A program made the position numbers and the translations under genes. DNA of 64,000 nt from Massilia eurypsychrophila (GTDB lineage: Bacteria; Pseudomonadota; Gammaproteobacteria; Burkholderiales; Burkholderiaceae_D): assembly GCF_002760655.1 (NCBI RefSeq), contig NZ_PDOC01000003.1, forward strand, positions 1 to 64,000. Reading direction: 5' to 3'. Under the pieces are notes generated by a model. That model saw nothing but the letters and a program-made list of their open reading frames with translations, had not been told where the DNA came from and did no database searches. Shown one piece after another: positions 48,128 through 57,205 of the stretch; the stretch's first letter is position 1, and every line of letters begins with the position of its first letter.

Positions 48128-48203
48128 GTCCCCATCGTCTAGAGGCCTAGGACATCACCCTTTCACGGTGAGTACAGGGGTTCGAATCCCCTTGGGGACG
48201 CCA
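48128..48203 (+). tRNA. tRNA-Glu(TTC), copy 1
   Basis: The 76-base cloverleaf has acceptor GTCCCCA/TGGGGAC, anticodon loop CTTTCAC (TTC), T loop TTCGAAT, and encoded CCA. It is identical to the other two Glu copies downstream. Confidence 0.95.
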
Positions 48204-48242
48204 GGATTCGATAGTGCGGAAAATGTAGTTGTACAGCTACAC

Positions 48243-48268
48243 AACCCTGACTAGTCAGGGTTTTTTTT
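48243..48268 (+). terminator. Terminator within the tRNA array
   Basis: AACCCTGA-CTAG-TCAGGGTT with eight Ts separates the first Ala-Glu pair from the second. It implies either a second promoter for the downstream tRNAs or partial read-through. Confidence 0.85.
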
Positions 48269-48283
48269 GCACTGCCAGTATTG

Positions 48284-48359
<76 letters not shown>

Positions 48360-48383
48360 AGTTGTATAGCAGTAGAGTTTGCA

Positions 48384-48459
48384 GTCCCCATCGTCTAGAG
48401 GCCTAGGACATCACCCTTTCACGGTGAGTACAGGGGTTCGAATCCCCTTGGGGACGCCA
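48384..48459 (+). tRNA. tRNA-Glu(TTC), copy 2
   Basis: The sequence is identical to the other Glu copies, with anticodon TTC and CCA encoded. It is preceded by 24 bp after the second tRNA-Ala. Confidence 0.95.
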
Positions 48460-48520
48460 GGATTGTAGTAGCGTGCACTTACAGGTCAGGGTGGTAAAAT
48501 ACCGCCCAGGACAGATTTCT

Positions 48521-48596
48521 GTCCCCATCGTCTAGAGGCCTAGGACATCACCCTTTCACGGTGAGTACAGGGGTTCGAATCCCCTTGGGGACGCCA
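48521..48596 (+). tRNA. tRNA-Glu(TTC), copy 3
   Basis: The sequence is identical to the other Glu copies. It is the last of the array and is followed by a long hairpin terminator. Confidence 0.95.
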
Positions 48597-48600
48597 GTTA

Positions 48601-48649
48601 AAAGCCGGAGCAGACCAACGCGCATGCGTATAGGTGCTTCGGCTTTTTT
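48601..48649 (+). terminator. Terminator after the tRNA array
   Basis: AAAGCCGGAGCA pairs with TGCTTCGGCTTT (one G-U) around a longer apical region and is followed by a T run. It ends the tRNA transcript before earP. Confidence 0.8.
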
Positions 48650-48721
48650 ATGTCCGCGCGGTTCGGCGGAAGCTGAAGCAACTTCCGCTACAATAACGCC
48701 GATTCCTCTTCACGGTCGCCC

Positions 48722-49894
48722 ATGCCAATCGCAACCAGCCCAACAACGCTCGCCATTTTCTGCAAGGTCGTCGATAACTATGGCGATATCGGCATCTGCT
48801 GGCGCCTGGCGCGCCAGCTGCAGCACGAGCATGGCGTCGCCGTGACGATGTGGGTGGATAATCTGCACAGCTTTCAGCGCATCTGCCCGGCGGTCGAGCC
48901 CGATGCCGACGCGCAGCGGGTCGCCGGCGTCGATGTGCGGCACTGGCGCGACCAGGACGGCGCTTTTGCGGCCGCCGACATCGCCGACATCGTCATCGAA
49001 TTCTTTGGCTGCGACATCCCGCCCGGATACATCGCCGCCATGGCGCAGTGCGAGCCGCGCCCGGTGTGGCTCAACCTGGAAGGGCTCAGCGCGGAGGAGT
49101 GGGTCGAAGGCTGTCATACGCTGCCGTCGCCGCATCCGCGCCTGCCGTTGCTGAAGCACTTTTTCTTCCCTGGCTTTACCGCCAAGACCGGCGGGCTGCT
49201 GCGCGAAGCGGCGCTCGACGAACAACGCCAGCAGTTTCAGCAGGATCCGGCGGCGATGGCTGCGTTCCTGGCGCCGTTCGGCGTCACCGCCGCCGAGATG
49301 GCGTCGATGCGCATCTCCCTGTTTTGCTATCCGCACGCGCCGGTCGCAGAAATGTTCGCCATCTGGCAGGGCGGTGCCAGCGCCATCACCTGCCTGGTGC
49401 CGGAAGGCGTCGCTGCCGACGCGGTGCAAGATTTCATCGGCGGCGCGGCCGCTGCCGGCGCCGCCCGCACCCGCGGGTCGCTGACGGTGCGCGTGTTGCC
49501 GTTCGTTGCGCAGCCCGACTACGACAAGCTGCTGTGGGCATGCGACCTCAATTTCGTGCGCGGCGAGGATTCCATCGTGCGCGCCCAGTGGGCGGGGCGG
49601 CCGTTTGTCTGGCACATTTATCCGCAGGATGAAGACCTGCACCACAAGAAGCTGCGTGCCTTTCTCGGCCGCTACTCCGGCGGCATCGACAGCCTCGACA
49701 CGTTTTCGCTGCGCTGGAACGGCGCCGGCGTCGACGCGGGCACCGACTGGCCGGCGCTGTGGCATGCTTTTGAGGCCGACTTGCCGGCGATTGCACGCCG
49801 CACCGACGCCTGGCATGGCGAAATGCTGGTCCACGGCGACCTGGCCGCCAACCTGCTCGACTTTGCCCGGTCGATGAGGCAGCTGGCGGACTAA
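48722..49894 (+). CDS. earP: EF-P arginine 32 rhamnosyltransferase EarP
   Basis: This 390-residue GT-B glycosyltransferase adds rhamnose from dTDP-rhamnose to Arg32 of EF-P. The N-terminal motif IFCKVVDNYGDIGICWRLA contains the conserved Asp pair (Asp18 and Asp22), and RGEDSIVRAQWAGRPFVWHIY is the nucleotide-sugar site. It sits directly before efp, whose Arg32 is its target. Confidence 0.95.
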   Translation: MPIATSPTTLAIFCKVVDNYGDIGICWRLARQLQHEHGVAVTMWVDNLHSFQRICPAVEPDADAQRVAGVDVRHWRDQDGAFAAADIADIVIEFFGCDIPPGYIAAMAQCEPRPVWLNLEGLSAEEWVEGCHTLPSPHPRLPLLKHFFFPGFTAKTGGLLREAALDEQRQQFQQDPAAMAAFLAPFGVTAAEMASMRISLFCYPHAPVAEMFAIWQGGASAITCLVPEGVAADAVQDFIGGAAAAGAARTRGSLTVRVLPFVAQPDYDKLLWACDLNFVRGEDSIVRAQWAGRPFVWHIYPQDEDLHHKKLRAFLGRYSGGIDSLDTFSLRWNGAGVDAGTDWPALWHAFEADLPAIARRTDAWHGEMLVHGDLAANLLDFARSMRQLAD

Positions 49895-50016
49895 ACTAGG
49901 GTATAATGCCCGGTTAATCCAGACCCTATTTTTATTCGATCAAACGTGAGCTTGCGGCGCTTGGCCGAGAGGCGACAGATGATTTTTATGCAACCCACCT
50001 TTTACGTACACTCTCT

Positions 50017-50592
50017 ATGAAACCTGCAAAAGAAATTCGTGTTGGCAACATCATTATGGTCGACGCGAAGCCAATGATCGTGTTGCGTTCCGACGTCAAC
50101 GGTTCGAGCCGCACGGGCTTCACCTACAAGTGGAAGATGAAAAATCTTCTGACCGACACCCCGATGGAAAACGTCTTCCGCGGTGACGACAAGTTCGACG
50201 TCGTCGTGCTCGACAAGAAGCCGGTAACGTATTCGTACTTTGCCGATCCATTGTTCGTCTTCATGGACGCCGACTACAACCAGTACGAAATCGAAGAAGA
50301 GAACCTGGGTGAAGCGCTGCACTACCTGAAAGACGGCATGGAATGCGAAGCCGTGTTCTACAACGAAAAAGCGATCTCGGTCGAACTGCCGACCACCATC
50401 GCGCGCAAGGTTGCCTACTCGGAGCCGGCGGTCAAGGGCAACACGTCGGGCAACGTCCTGAAAGAAGCCAAGATCGAGAACGCCATCGAAGCGCACCAGC
50501 ACAGCGTGCAGGTTCCGCTGTTCGTCAGCACCGACGACGTCATCGAAATCGACACCCGCACCAACGAGTACAAGCGCGTCGTTCGCAACTAA
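50017..50592 (+). CDS. efp: Elongation factor P (Arg32 type)
   Basis: The product is a 191-residue factor that relieves ribosome stalling at polyproline. The modification loop reads GSSRTG with Arg at position 32, matching EarP and not the lysine of the PoxA/EpmA type. A TATAAT at 49902-49907 implies a leader of about 100 nucleotides; no clear -35 is seen. The S1-like OB domains are complete. It is followed by a hairpin terminator. Confidence 0.96.
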   Translation: MKPAKEIRVGNIIMVDAKPMIVLRSDVNGSSRTGFTYKWKMKNLLTDTPMENVFRGDDKFDVVVLDKKPVTYSYFADPLFVFMDADYNQYEIEEENLGEALHYLKDGMECEAVFYNEKAISVELPTTIARKVAYSEPAVKGNTSGNVLKEAKIENAIEAHQHSVQVPLFVSTDDVIEIDTRTNEYKRVVRN

Positions 50593-50610
50593 GTCGCCAC
50601 GCTGTCTCGC

Positions 50611-50645
50611 AAAAAACGCTGCCGCAGTCGGGCGGCGTTTTTTTT
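50611..50645 (+). terminator. Terminator of efp
   Basis: AACGCTGCC pairs with GGCGGCGTT (one G-U pair) around a 7-base loop, followed by a T run, 20 bp after the efp stop. Confidence 0.85.
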
Positions 50646-50668
50646 CGTCCGGCGTGGTTAGCCAGAGT

Positions 50669-50931
50669 AGCCAAAGGGGTCTGACCCTGGTTTCTGGGAA
50701 ATAGTCGAAACGTAGCCAAAGGGGTCTGACCCTGGTTTCTGGGAAATAGTCGAAACGGGGTCTGATCCTGGTTTCCGGGAAACAGTCAAAACGGGGTCTG
50801 ACCCTGGTTTCTGGGAAAGACCGAAACGGGATTGACCCGTAGTCAAAACGGAGTCTGACCCTAGTTTCTGGGAAAGATCAAAAGGGGACTGACCCGGATT
50901 TTGGGCTAAAAAACGGGTCAGACCGCTTTTG
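50669..50931. repeat. Degenerate tandem array of GGGGTCTGACCC-type repeats
   Basis: About seven decaying copies of a roughly 35-45-bp unit are arranged head to tail. The unit contains GGGGTCTGACCCTGG, then TTTCTGGGAAA, and an AGTCAAAAC-like spacer. The first two are almost identical and later ones are truncated or mutated; the last copy near 50915 is inverted. On the reverse strand it reads as a repeating QKPGSDP peptide, which is probably coincidental. It fills the efp-amidase gap. The origin is unknown. Confidence 0.85.
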
Positions 50932-50976
50932 TTGCTGGTATGCTATTCAGACCTCATTTCACACATTGGAGATTGC

Positions 50977-52578
50977 ATGGATCGCAGGGATTTTGTTCGA
51001 CTCGGCATGGCCGCTACCGCCGTCGCCACCGCATCGACCGCCAGCGCAGCGGGCAAGGCTGCCCCGGCCAGCGCGGCCGGCGGCATCCTCGAGGCCGGCG
51101 TCCTCGAACAGCAGGCGCTGATGCAGTCCGGTAAGCTCAGCTCGCAGTCGCTGGTCGCCCAGTACCTGGCCCGCATCAATGCCGTCGACAAGCGCGGCCC
51201 GCGCCTCAATTCGGTCATCGAACTCAATCCCGACGCCCTCAAGATCGCCGCCGACATGGACCGCGAGCGCGCGGCCAACAAGGTGCGCGGCCCGCTGCAC
51301 GGCATTCCGGTTCTACTGAAGGACAACATCGCCACCGCCGACAAGATGAGCACCAGCGCCGGCTCGCTGGCGCTGGCCGGCGTGCGCGCCACGCGCGATG
51401 CGCACGTCGTCGCCCAGCTGCGCGCCGCCGGCGCCGTCATCATCGGCAAGACCAACCTGTCGGAATGGGCCAACATGCGCTCGACCCGTTCGACCAGCGG
51501 CTGGAGCGGCCGCGGCGGCCTGACGCGCAATCCGTATGCGCTCGACCGCAACACCAGCGGCTCGAGCTCCGGCTCCGGCGCGGCGATTGCCGCCAGTCTA
51601 GCTACGCTGGCAGTGGGCACCGAGACCGACGGCTCGATCGTCTCGCCGGCGTCGACCTGCGGCCTGGTCGGCATCAAGCCGACTCTGGGCCTGCTCAGCC
51701 GCAGCGGCATCGTCCCGATCGCGCATTCGCAGGACACCGCCGGCCCGATGACCCGCACCGTCGCCGATGCCGCCCTGATGCTCGCCGCGATGGCCGGCAT
51801 CGATGCGACCGACCCGATCACCAGGGACAGCGCCGGCAAGCCGACCGACTACGCCGCCGCGCTGATCAAGGGCGGCCTGAAAGGCATGCGGCTCGGCGTG
51901 GCGCGCAATTTCTTCGGCAGCAGCGACGCCGTCGACGCCATCATCGAGCGCGAACTGGCGGTGCTGAAGGCGCGCGGCGCGATCCTGGTCGACGTCAAGG
52001 TGCCCAACACCGACAAGTACGGCGAGACCGAAGTCGAGGTGCTGCTGTACGAATTCAAGCCCGGCCTGGAAGCCTACCTGGCCGGCTACGCGCCGCACGC
52101 GCCGATCAAGAACATGGCCGACCTGGTCGCCTACAACATCAAGCACAACACGAAGGAAATGCCGTTCTTCGCGCAGGAGCACTTGGTCAAGTCGCAAGCC
52201 AAGGCAGGCCTGAAGGAGAAGGCGTACACCGAGGCGCTGGCCAACAACCACCGCTATTCGCGCGCCGAAGGCATCGACCAGGTCATGAAGGAGCACAAGC
52301 TCGACGCATTGGTGGCGCCGACCGGCGGGCCGGCGTGGCTGACGGACTTCATCAACGGCGACCATTACGGCGGCAGCTTCTCGTCGCCGGCGGCGGTGGC
52401 CGGCTATCCACACATCACCGTGCCGGCGGGGCACACCAACGGCCTGCCGATCGGGATCTCGTTTGTCGGCGCAGCGTTCAGCGAAGCGGCGCTGATTCGC
52501 ATGGCCTACGATTACGAGCAGGCCACGCTGCACCGGCGCGCGCCGCGCTACCTGGCGTCGGTCAACCTGCCGGCCTGA
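50977..52578 (+). CDS. Tat-exported amidase (amidase signature family)
   Basis: The product is a 533-residue serine hydrolase with a Tat signal (MDRRDFVRLGMAATAVA) and the amidase signature: Lys115 in LLKDN, the Ser-rich SGSSSGSG (cis-Ser near 196) and a nucleophile Ser near 220 (TDGSIVSPAS). It resembles the peptide amidase of Stenotrophomonas. It probably deamidates peptides or other amides in the periplasm. The start at 50977 is supported by the Tat motif and position. The substrate is unproven. Confidence 0.88.
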   Translation: MDRRDFVRLGMAATAVATASTASAAGKAAPASAAGGILEAGVLEQQALMQSGKLSSQSLVAQYLARINAVDKRGPRLNSVIELNPDALKIAADMDRERAANKVRGPLHGIPVLLKDNIATADKMSTSAGSLALAGVRATRDAHVVAQLRAAGAVIIGKTNLSEWANMRSTRSTSGWSGRGGLTRNPYALDRNTSGSSSGSGAAIAASLATLAVGTETDGSIVSPASTCGLVGIKPTLGLLSRSGIVPIAHSQDTAGPMTRTVADAALMLAAMAGIDATDPITRDSAGKPTDYAAALIKGGLKGMRLGVARNFFGSSDAVDAIIERELAVLKARGAILVDVKVPNTDKYGETEVEVLLYEFKPGLEAYLAGYAPHAPIKNMADLVAYNIKHNTKEMPFFAQEHLVKSQAKAGLKEKAYTEALANNHRYSRAEGIDQVMKEHKLDALVAPTGGPAWLTDFINGDHYGGSFSSPAAVAGYPHITVPAGHTNGLPIGISFVGAAFSEAALIRMAYDYEQATLHRRAPRYLASVNLPA

Positions 52579-52592
52579 TTCTGGGGAGGGGC

Positions 52593-52641
52593 TTGACGTC
52601 GATGTGACAGATGTCGCATAATTGCTTCGTTTGTCACATCG
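52593..52641 (+). promoter_or_regulatory. Promoter and BlaI-type operator
   Basis: TTGACG at 52593-52598, an 18-bp spacer, and CATAAT at 52617-52622 form a promoter. A GACA-GA-TGTC palindrome lies in the spacer (52606-52615). A longer inverted pair, CGATGTGACA at 52600-52609 and TGTCACATCG at 52632-52641, brackets the -10. BlaI/MecI operators contain similar GACA/TGTC dyads, so autorepression by the next gene is likely (inference). Confidence 0.6.
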
Positions 52642-52653
52642 CGGAGTAGCATC

Positions 52654-53034
52654 ATGTCGGTACCTTCAATGTCTGAACTGAGCCTGCTGAAGGCTCTCTG
52701 GAAAGAGCATCCGCTCAGCGCGCGTGAAATTCACGAGCGGGTTGCGCCCGAGCTGAACTGGTCGTTTTCGTCGACCCGCAAAACGCTCGAGCGCATGCTG
52801 GAAAAATCGATGGTGGCCCAGCACGCGCGCCACGGCGTGCAGGTCTATGAAGCCCGGCTCGAGAAGGTCGGCACGCTGGCCGCGTTCGCGCACGACTTCG
52901 GGACGCGGGTAATGGAGATGGACGGTCCGCTGCCGGTCAACATGTTCACCGGAAGTCAACTGGTCAACCAGCAGGAACTCGAACAGCTGGAGCAGTTGCT
53001 GCAGGACTGGCCGAGCGAGAAGGAAGGCAAATGA
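52654..53034 (+). CDS. BlaI/MecI/CopY-family repressor
   Basis: This 126-residue winged-helix repressor has the typical ELSLLKALWKEHPLSAREIHE and WSFSSTRKTLERMLEKSMV helices and a C-terminal dimer helix. BlaI-type repressors are released by proteolysis after a membrane sensor protease senses damage. The next gene, overlapping by ATGA, encodes such a protease-like protein, so the pair forms a BlaI-BlaR1-type switch. Confidence 0.88.
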   Translation: MSVPSMSELSLLKALWKEHPLSAREIHERVAPELNWSFSSTRKTLERMLEKSMVAQHARHGVQVYEARLEKVGTLAAFAHDFGTRVMEMDGPLPVNMFTGSQLVNQQELEQLEQLLQDWPSEKEGK

Positions 53035-54536
53035 TGGCGCCTGCCGAAATGATGGCGCTGCAGTTCATGCAGGCCAGCGTGGGCTGCCTCGCCGCCGGTG
53101 GCAGCGCGTGGGCACTGTTGACGCTGGCCTGTCGGCGCTGGCCGGCGCTGGCAGTATCGCGCTGGGCGTGGGTGCTTGCGCAGGCGCTGACCGTGGCTGC
53201 CTTTTTGTTCGTTCTGGTCCCCGAGCGCGCACAATTGAGCGTGATGCCGCCGATCGAATTGGCCGCCGGGCCTCAAGCTGCCGTGGCGCAGGCCGGCGTA
53301 TTCGAGGCCGCGGTCGACGCGGCGCCGAACGCGGTGGCTGGCACGGCAGGCCGATGGCTGCTGTTCGCCGCGCAGGCATGGCTGGCGCTGTACATCGCCG
53401 GCATGTTCGCTGCCGCCATCAGGCTGGCGCGGGCGCAGCGCGCGTTGCGCCGCCTGGTCCGCGGCGCCACTCGTCTGGATGCGCCGCACGATCACGCCGG
53501 CTTCGGCGACGTGCCGCCCGGCCTGGCGGTTTTCGAAACGACGCTGGCGGTATCGCCAATGCTGATCGGCGCCTGGCGCCCGGTCCTGCTGCTGCCGTGC
53601 CACCTGCGCGACTTCGACGTGCAGCAGCAGCAGATGGTCATCGCGCACGAACTGACCCATCTGCGCCGCGGCGATCCTTTGCTGATGGCCGCCAGCATCG
53701 CCGCCCAGACGCTGCTGTGGTTTAATCCGGCGATGCGCAAACTCGGCGAACGCCTGACCTGGGCGCAGGAACTTGGCTGCGACCAGCAGGTGCTGGCCGG
53801 CCGCCCGCAGCCGCAGCGCCAGGCGTACGCCGCCGCGCTGGTCGGCCAGCTCAAGCTTCAGCGCGCCGGCTTCGGCGCGGCGCTGGCCTTCGGCGGCATC
53901 AGCGCCACTTCCCTCACTGCCCGCATGCTGCTGATCCGGCAGGGCGGTGCGCGGGCGCTAAGTGCGGTGGAACGCTGCGCGGTGCTGGCGGCATGCGCCG
54001 CCGCGTTTATCGGGAGCGCGATTCTGCAGCCGGCGTTCGCCTGGCGGATCGACTCCGTGCGTACGCCGGTGCCAGCGGCGCCGATCAAATGGCAAGCGCC
54101 GCTCCAGCAGCCGCGGGTGTCGAGCTTTTACGGCGAGGTGTCGCCGCTGCGTTCGCGCGAACACGACGGCATCGACTTCGCCGCCAGGTCCGGCACCCCC
54201 GTCCTGGCCAGCGCCGACGGCACAGTCGCCAGCTCGACCGACCTCGATCCGGGCGGAGCAAAATACGGCAAGACCATCCTCGTGACCCATGCCAACGGCC
54301 TCAGTTCGTTTTATGCGCACCTCGACCGCCGTCTGGTGGCAGCCGGCGATGCGGTCACGGCGGGCCAGACTATCGGCATGTCCGGCGCCACCGGCAAGGT
54401 CACCGGCCCGCACCTGCATTTCGAAGTGCGGCAGGACGGCCGCGCGGTCAATCCCGAAGCCATGCTCGCCGGCCTCGAAGCGAACGCCACGCGACGCGCC
54501 TTGCGTGCCCGCGCCGCCTCGCCAAGCGCCAACTGA
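53031..54536 (+). CDS. M56 (BlaR1-type) membrane protease fused to M23 peptidase
   Basis: The product is a 501-residue fusion. The N-terminal half has several transmembrane helices, and the zinc protease motif HELTH is at 206-210 with the downstream Glu247 (AQELGCDQ). The C-terminal half is an M23/LytM peptidoglycan endopeptidase: HDGIDFAARSGTP (His378, Asp382), and HLHFEVR (His461, His463). In BlaR1 the sensor domain binds beta-lactams; here a cell-wall hydrolase occupies that place. It overlaps the repressor by ATGA. Confidence 0.88.
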   Translation: MMAPAEMMALQFMQASVGCLAAGGSAWALLTLACRRWPALAVSRWAWVLAQALTVAAFLFVLVPERAQLSVMPPIELAAGPQAAVAQAGVFEAAVDAAPNAVAGTAGRWLLFAAQAWLALYIAGMFAAAIRLARAQRALRRLVRGATRLDAPHDHAGFGDVPPGLAVFETTLAVSPMLIGAWRPVLLLPCHLRDFDVQQQQMVIAHELTHLRRGDPLLMAASIAAQTLLWFNPAMRKLGERLTWAQELGCDQQVLAGRPQPQRQAYAAALVGQLKLQRAGFGAALAFGGISATSLTARMLLIRQGGARALSAVERCAVLAACAAAFIGSAILQPAFAWRIDSVRTPVPAAPIKWQAPLQQPRVSSFYGEVSPLRSREHDGIDFAARSGTPVLASADGTVASSTDLDPGGAKYGKTILVTHANGLSSFYAHLDRRLVAAGDAVTAGQTIGMSGATGKVTGPHLHFEVRQDGRAVNPEAMLAGLEANATRRALRARAASPSAN

Positions 54537-54613
54537 TTCCACCTCGTTTGCCCTGACACCGCGCGCCTGCCGCGCGGTGCGGGGCCCCCTTTTGCCTGTT
54601 TAACTGGATCTCC

Positions 54614-56731
54614 ATGCCCACGAATTTCTGCTGGTTTGCCATATTCTCAGTCTCCGCCGGCGCCGCCGCGCAGACGGTCGAAATCACCGCCACGCGCGAC
54701 CGCGCGCGCCAGCTCGACACCGCCGCCGCCACGATTGTCGGCCGCGACGAACTGCTGCGCTATGGCGACCAGAGCGTGGCGGAGGCGTTGAAGCGGCTGC
54801 CCGGAATTACCGTCAGCGGCGCGCCGGGCCGCGGCGGTGACATCCGCATGCGCGGCCTCGGCAACGGCTACACCCAGGTGCTGCTGAACGGACAGCCGGT
54901 ACCGTCCGGGTTTTCGATCGACTCCGTCGCGCCGGAGCTGATCGAACGGGTCGAGATCATGCGGGTGGCGAGCGCCGAACTGGGCACCCAGGCGATCGCC
55001 GGCACCATCAACATCGTGCTGCGCAAAAGCGCGTTGTCCGCGCAGCGCGAGGTCAAGCTGGCCCTTTCGGCGAGCAACGGCGAATACACGCCCGATGTCA
55101 CCGCGCAGATAAGCGGCAAGGGCGCCGGCTGGACATACACGGTGCCCGTGGTCGCCACCGGCGCGCGCACGCGCACCGACACCGCCGCCGACGAATCGGG
55201 CTTCGGCAGTGACGGCGCGCCGACCCTGTTGCGCCGCACCGACGTCGGGCAAATGGACGTCCGCCCCAGCATCAACCTGACCCCGCGCATCAGCTGGACG
55301 CTGCCCAACGGCGGCTCGCTCAGCTCCCAGAACTTCATCCGATTGATGACGCTGGACCTCAGGACCGTGTCGAACGACCGCACGACGCTCGGCGCGCCGA
55401 CGCGTTTCCCCGCTAACGATACGGTTTTTCGCGCCCACGCCGAAACGCTACGCAGCGACCTGCAATGGCTTCATCAGTCGGAAAGCGGCGCACGCTGGGA
55501 CGTCAAGCTGGGGAGGAACCTGTTCCAGCGCGAAGCCGACAATACCTTCACGGGCGTGCGGGCAGATGGCGGCGGCACCCTGATGCGCGTGGTCGACTCG
55601 TCGGCCAGGGAGAATAGCAGCACGTTCGGCGGGAAGGTCACGCGCGCGCTGGACGGCGGCCACACGCTCGTCGCCGGATGGGACGCGGCGCGCGGCCGGC
55701 GTACCGAAACGCGCCGCGAGCACCTTCAGCCGGGCGACAGCGTGCCGTCGCTTGGCAACGAGGTCTACTCGTCCCGGCTCGACCGCATTGCGCTGTTCGC
55801 CCAGGACGACTGGAGCATCAACGCGGCGTTTTCGTTGTCGGCTGGCCTGCGCTGGGAGGCGCTGCGCACCCGCACCGAAGGCAACGTGCTCGATCAGGTG
55901 GAGCGGCGCACGCAGGTCGCAAGCCCGCTGCTGCAGGCGCTGTACAAGCTGTCCGACAAAGGGCAGCTGCGGGCCGGAGTGACCCGTACTTTCAAGATGC
56001 CGACGCTGATCAATCTGGCGCAGCGCCGTTACACGATCGATAATAACAACAGCCCGCTGAGCGCGGACATGCAAGGCAATCCATATCTGCTGCCCGAACG
56101 TGCGTGGGGTCTGGACCTGGCCTGTGAACGCTACTTCGGCAAGAACGCCATGGCCAGCGCCAGCGGCTACGCGCGGCGCATCGACGACGTCACCATCGAC
56201 CAGGTTGCGCAGGTCGGCAGCACCTGGATCAGCACCCCTGTCAACGCCGGGCGCGCCCACACCTGGGGTATCGAACTCGAAGCGAAGTTTCCTTTGCAGT
56301 CAATCGTGCCGGCCGCACCTGCGCTGGACCTGCGCGCCAATGTGGCACGCAACTGGTCGCGCGTCGACGGCGTGCCACGGCCCGATAACCGCCTCGCCAG
56401 CCAGGTGCAGCTCAGCGCCGGCGTGGGCATCGACCTGCGCGTGGCGGCGGCGCCGGTGACCGTCGGCGCCAGCTTCAACTTCCAGGGAGGCGGGCCGGCG
56501 CGCCTGTCCGCGCGCAGGTCCAGCTGGAATGGCGTTCAGCGCGAACTGGGGATATATGCGTTGTGGCGCGTGGACGGCAGGAGCCAGTGGCGGATGTCGG
56601 CCGCCAACATGCTCGGGCAGGATAACCGGTCGCAGGAAGAGTTCGTGGATCTATCCGGGACTTTGCGAACCAAGGCGACGACGCCGTCCGCGGCCAGCGT
56701 GCGGCTGGCGTTCGAGCACAGATTCGACTGA
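54614..56731 (+). CDS. TonB-dependent outer-membrane receptor
   Basis: This 705-residue protein has a weak signal peptide, a plug domain (about 30-140, VAEALKRLPGITVSGAPGRGGDIRMRGLG) and a 22-strand-type barrel to a C-terminal aromatic residue (...VRLAFEHRFD). A TonB box-like VEITATRDR follows the signal. The ligand is unknown. It is 77 bp downstream of the M56/M23 fusion, so it may be an output of the BlaI switch or merely adjacent. Confidence 0.88.
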   Translation: MPTNFCWFAIFSVSAGAAAQTVEITATRDRARQLDTAAATIVGRDELLRYGDQSVAEALKRLPGITVSGAPGRGGDIRMRGLGNGYTQVLLNGQPVPSGFSIDSVAPELIERVEIMRVASAELGTQAIAGTINIVLRKSALSAQREVKLALSASNGEYTPDVTAQISGKGAGWTYTVPVVATGARTRTDTAADESGFGSDGAPTLLRRTDVGQMDVRPSINLTPRISWTLPNGGSLSSQNFIRLMTLDLRTVSNDRTTLGAPTRFPANDTVFRAHAETLRSDLQWLHQSESGARWDVKLGRNLFQREADNTFTGVRADGGGTLMRVVDSSARENSSTFGGKVTRALDGGHTLVAGWDAARGRRTETRREHLQPGDSVPSLGNEVYSSRLDRIALFAQDDWSINAAFSLSAGLRWEALRTRTEGNVLDQVERRTQVASPLLQALYKLSDKGQLRAGVTRTFKMPTLINLAQRRYTIDNNNSPLSADMQGNPYLLPERAWGLDLACERYFGKNAMASASGYARRIDDVTIDQVAQVGSTWISTPVNAGRAHTWGIELEAKFPLQSIVPAAPALDLRANVARNWSRVDGVPRPDNRLASQVQLSAGVGIDLRVAAAPVTVGASFNFQGGGPARLSARRSSWNGVQRELGIYALWRVDGRSQWRMSAANMLGQDNRSQEEFVDLSGTLRTKATTPSAASVRLAFEHRFD

Positions 56732-56740
56732 GCAGGAGTG

Positions 56741-57184
56741 CTACTTGCTCTTTTTGGCTTTGACGAACACCGGTCCCCACAGCGGGTGCCCGTGTTCGCC
56801 CGGATCGAGGTCGAACGAAGGATCGAGCTTGAGCGCTTTTTCGAACTGTTGGCGGCACAGCGTCTGGCGCGACGTCACGCAGTAGCTGAAGGCGGTGTAT
56901 TTCAGCGCTTGCAGTTGCGTCGCCTTCGATCCGCCTGATACATCGGCCGCGCCGAGGCGCTTGATGGCGTCGTTGTAGTCGCCGTTGTTATACATCGCCA
57001 CGCCTTCCTTCAGGCCTGACTGCACCGGCGCCGCGGCCGCTGCCGGCGGCGCCGCCTCTGGGCGAGCGCCGGCTGCCGGCGTCGCGGGTTTGCCGCCAAC
57101 GGCGGCCGGCAAGTTGGCGCAACCGGTGACGACGACGGCACCGAACAGGCAGGCGAGGGAAGCGAGGGTGCGAATACTGGTCAT
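56741..57184 (-). CDS. TssQ-like type VI secretion-associated lipoprotein
   Basis: The product is a 147-residue lipoprotein (signal ending VVVTGC) with an Ala/Pro-rich linker and a TPR-like helical C-terminus (EGVAMYNNGDYNDAIKRL, YCVTSRQTLCRQQFEKALKL). It matches TssQ family T6SS-associated lipoproteins. It follows the kinase gene by 21 bp on the same strand, in a T6SS regulatory module. Confidence 0.7.
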   Translation of the reverse strand: MTSIRTLASLACLFGAVVVTGCANLPAAVGGKPATPAAGARPEAAPPAAAAAPVQSGLKEGVAMYNNGDYNDAIKRLGAADVSGGSKATQLQALKYTAFSYCVTSRQTLCRQQFEKALKLDPSFDLDPGEHGHPLWGPVFVKAKKSK

Positions 57185-57205
57185 GTTGAAGTCCTGTGTT
57201 GTCTG

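Noticed and set aside
50658-50846. Reverse-strand peptide with repeated QKPGSDP
   Set aside because: It is the translation of the tandem GGGGTCTGACCC array; the unit length drifts and no ribosome binding site supports it.
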